Assembly (NCBI RefSeq): GCF_014842915.1
Contig: NZ_JACYXI010000017.1
Span: forward strand, 27,829-91,828
Origin: Roseibium litorale
Lineage (GTDB): Bacteria > Pseudomonadota > Alphaproteobacteria > Rhizobiales > Stappiaceae
Reading direction: 5' to 3'
DNA: 64,000 nucleotides
The notes beneath the pieces were generated by a model. The model did no database searches, had not been told where the DNA came from, and saw only the letters and a program-made list of their open reading frames with translations. How positions within the stretch are numbered: the first letter of the stretch is position 1; each line of letters begins with the position of its first letter. Both the position numbers and the translations under genes were made by a program. This document shows, one piece after another, positions 63,881 through 64,000 of the stretch.

Positions 63881-64000
63881 TTTCCATTGAGAAGTAACCC
63901 GGCATTTCCACCGAGAATTGACCCTCCTTTTAGGTATGTTACGGGTCTGTGGGTTCGGTCAAGTTCTTGGCTTTCTCCTTCTTCGTTTTGGGCTCATGTG
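63875..64000. mobile_element. End of an IS21-family-like insertion sequence (runs off window)
   Basis: It begins TGTTGATTTCCATTGAGAAG, a terminus form I associate with IS21-family elements, and has two imperfect copies of a 21-base unit, TTTCCA-YYGAGAA-TRACCC, at 63880-63900 and 63904-63924. Repeats of this kind inside the ends are typical of IS21. The istA/istB genes would be outside the window. Confidence 0.65.

Noticed and set aside
1..64000. CRISPR arrays, rRNA genes, complete prophage or restriction system
   Set aside because: I looked for regular repeats, rRNA motifs, phage structural genes and methylase motifs and found none in the window.

Overview
The window looks like the chromosome of a marine or host-associated alphaproteobacterium, most likely in the Hyphomicrobiales near Stappiaceae (Roseibium/Labrenzia/Stappia type). 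The reasons are the Shemin-pathway hemA, the fixLJ-fixK / ccoNOQP-ccoGHIS set, a Mur-type operator before sitABCD, the alphaproteobacterial (LigB-type) ATP-dependent DNA ligase and the high G+C coding style. The taxon is an inference from gene content; no rRNA is present.

Layout. 1-2.5 kb: the end of an RND efflux operon with two tandem periplasmic adaptors and a divergent TetR regulator with a clear operator. 2.5-12.4 kb: a sugar-acid oligosaccharide island on the minus strand, with a GH105 unsaturated uronyl hydrolase, a Tat-exported binding protein, two permeases, an ATPase and three different Gfo/Idh/MocA oxidoreductases, divergent from an IclR (KdgR-like) regulator. 12.4-16.4 kb: a TfoX-domain protein, a TlpA thioredoxin and a four-gene envelope ABC cassette (His-tailed PCuAC-like protein, MacB/FtsX-type permease with a His-rich loop, LolD-type ATPase, exported DUF3299-like protein) that resembles zinc uptake loci. 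16.4-23.1 kb: alkaline phosphatase, a GlpR/DeoR-type regulator and the manganese/iron transporter sitABCD. 23.2-27.3 kb: aroQ, a GntR regulator, a receiver protein and hemA.

27.7-42.4 kb is a microaerobic respiration block: ccoNOQP and ccoGHIS (cbb3 oxidase and its assembly genes), hemN, fixK, a lone receiver, fixJ and a soluble haem-PAS fixL. FixK/FNR-type boxes lie before ccoN, hemN and hemA, so the low-oxygen sensor, the regulator and the targets sit together. 42.4-53.2 kb: an aminotransferase, mscL, a CrbS-like transporter-kinase hybrid and a CrbR-like LuxR regulator separated by a GGDEF/EAL protein, a YjbQ-family protein and a tandem hotdog protein. 53.2-62.1 kb: an exported hypothetical, an HCCA isomerase, an ATP-dependent ligase without its usual partners, a NIT-domain chemoreceptor, a DbpA-like DEAD-box helicase and a small P-loop kinase.

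62.1-64 kb: tRNA-Gln(TTG) and tRNA-Pro(CGG). Directly after tRNA-Pro the sequence turns AT-richer and accessory: an ArdA antirestriction gene and a short exported ORF cut by what looks like the end of an IS21-family element running off the window. This reads as the edge of an integrated mobile element. The least described systems here are the triple-oxidoreductase/GH105 island and the His-rich metal ABC cassette.
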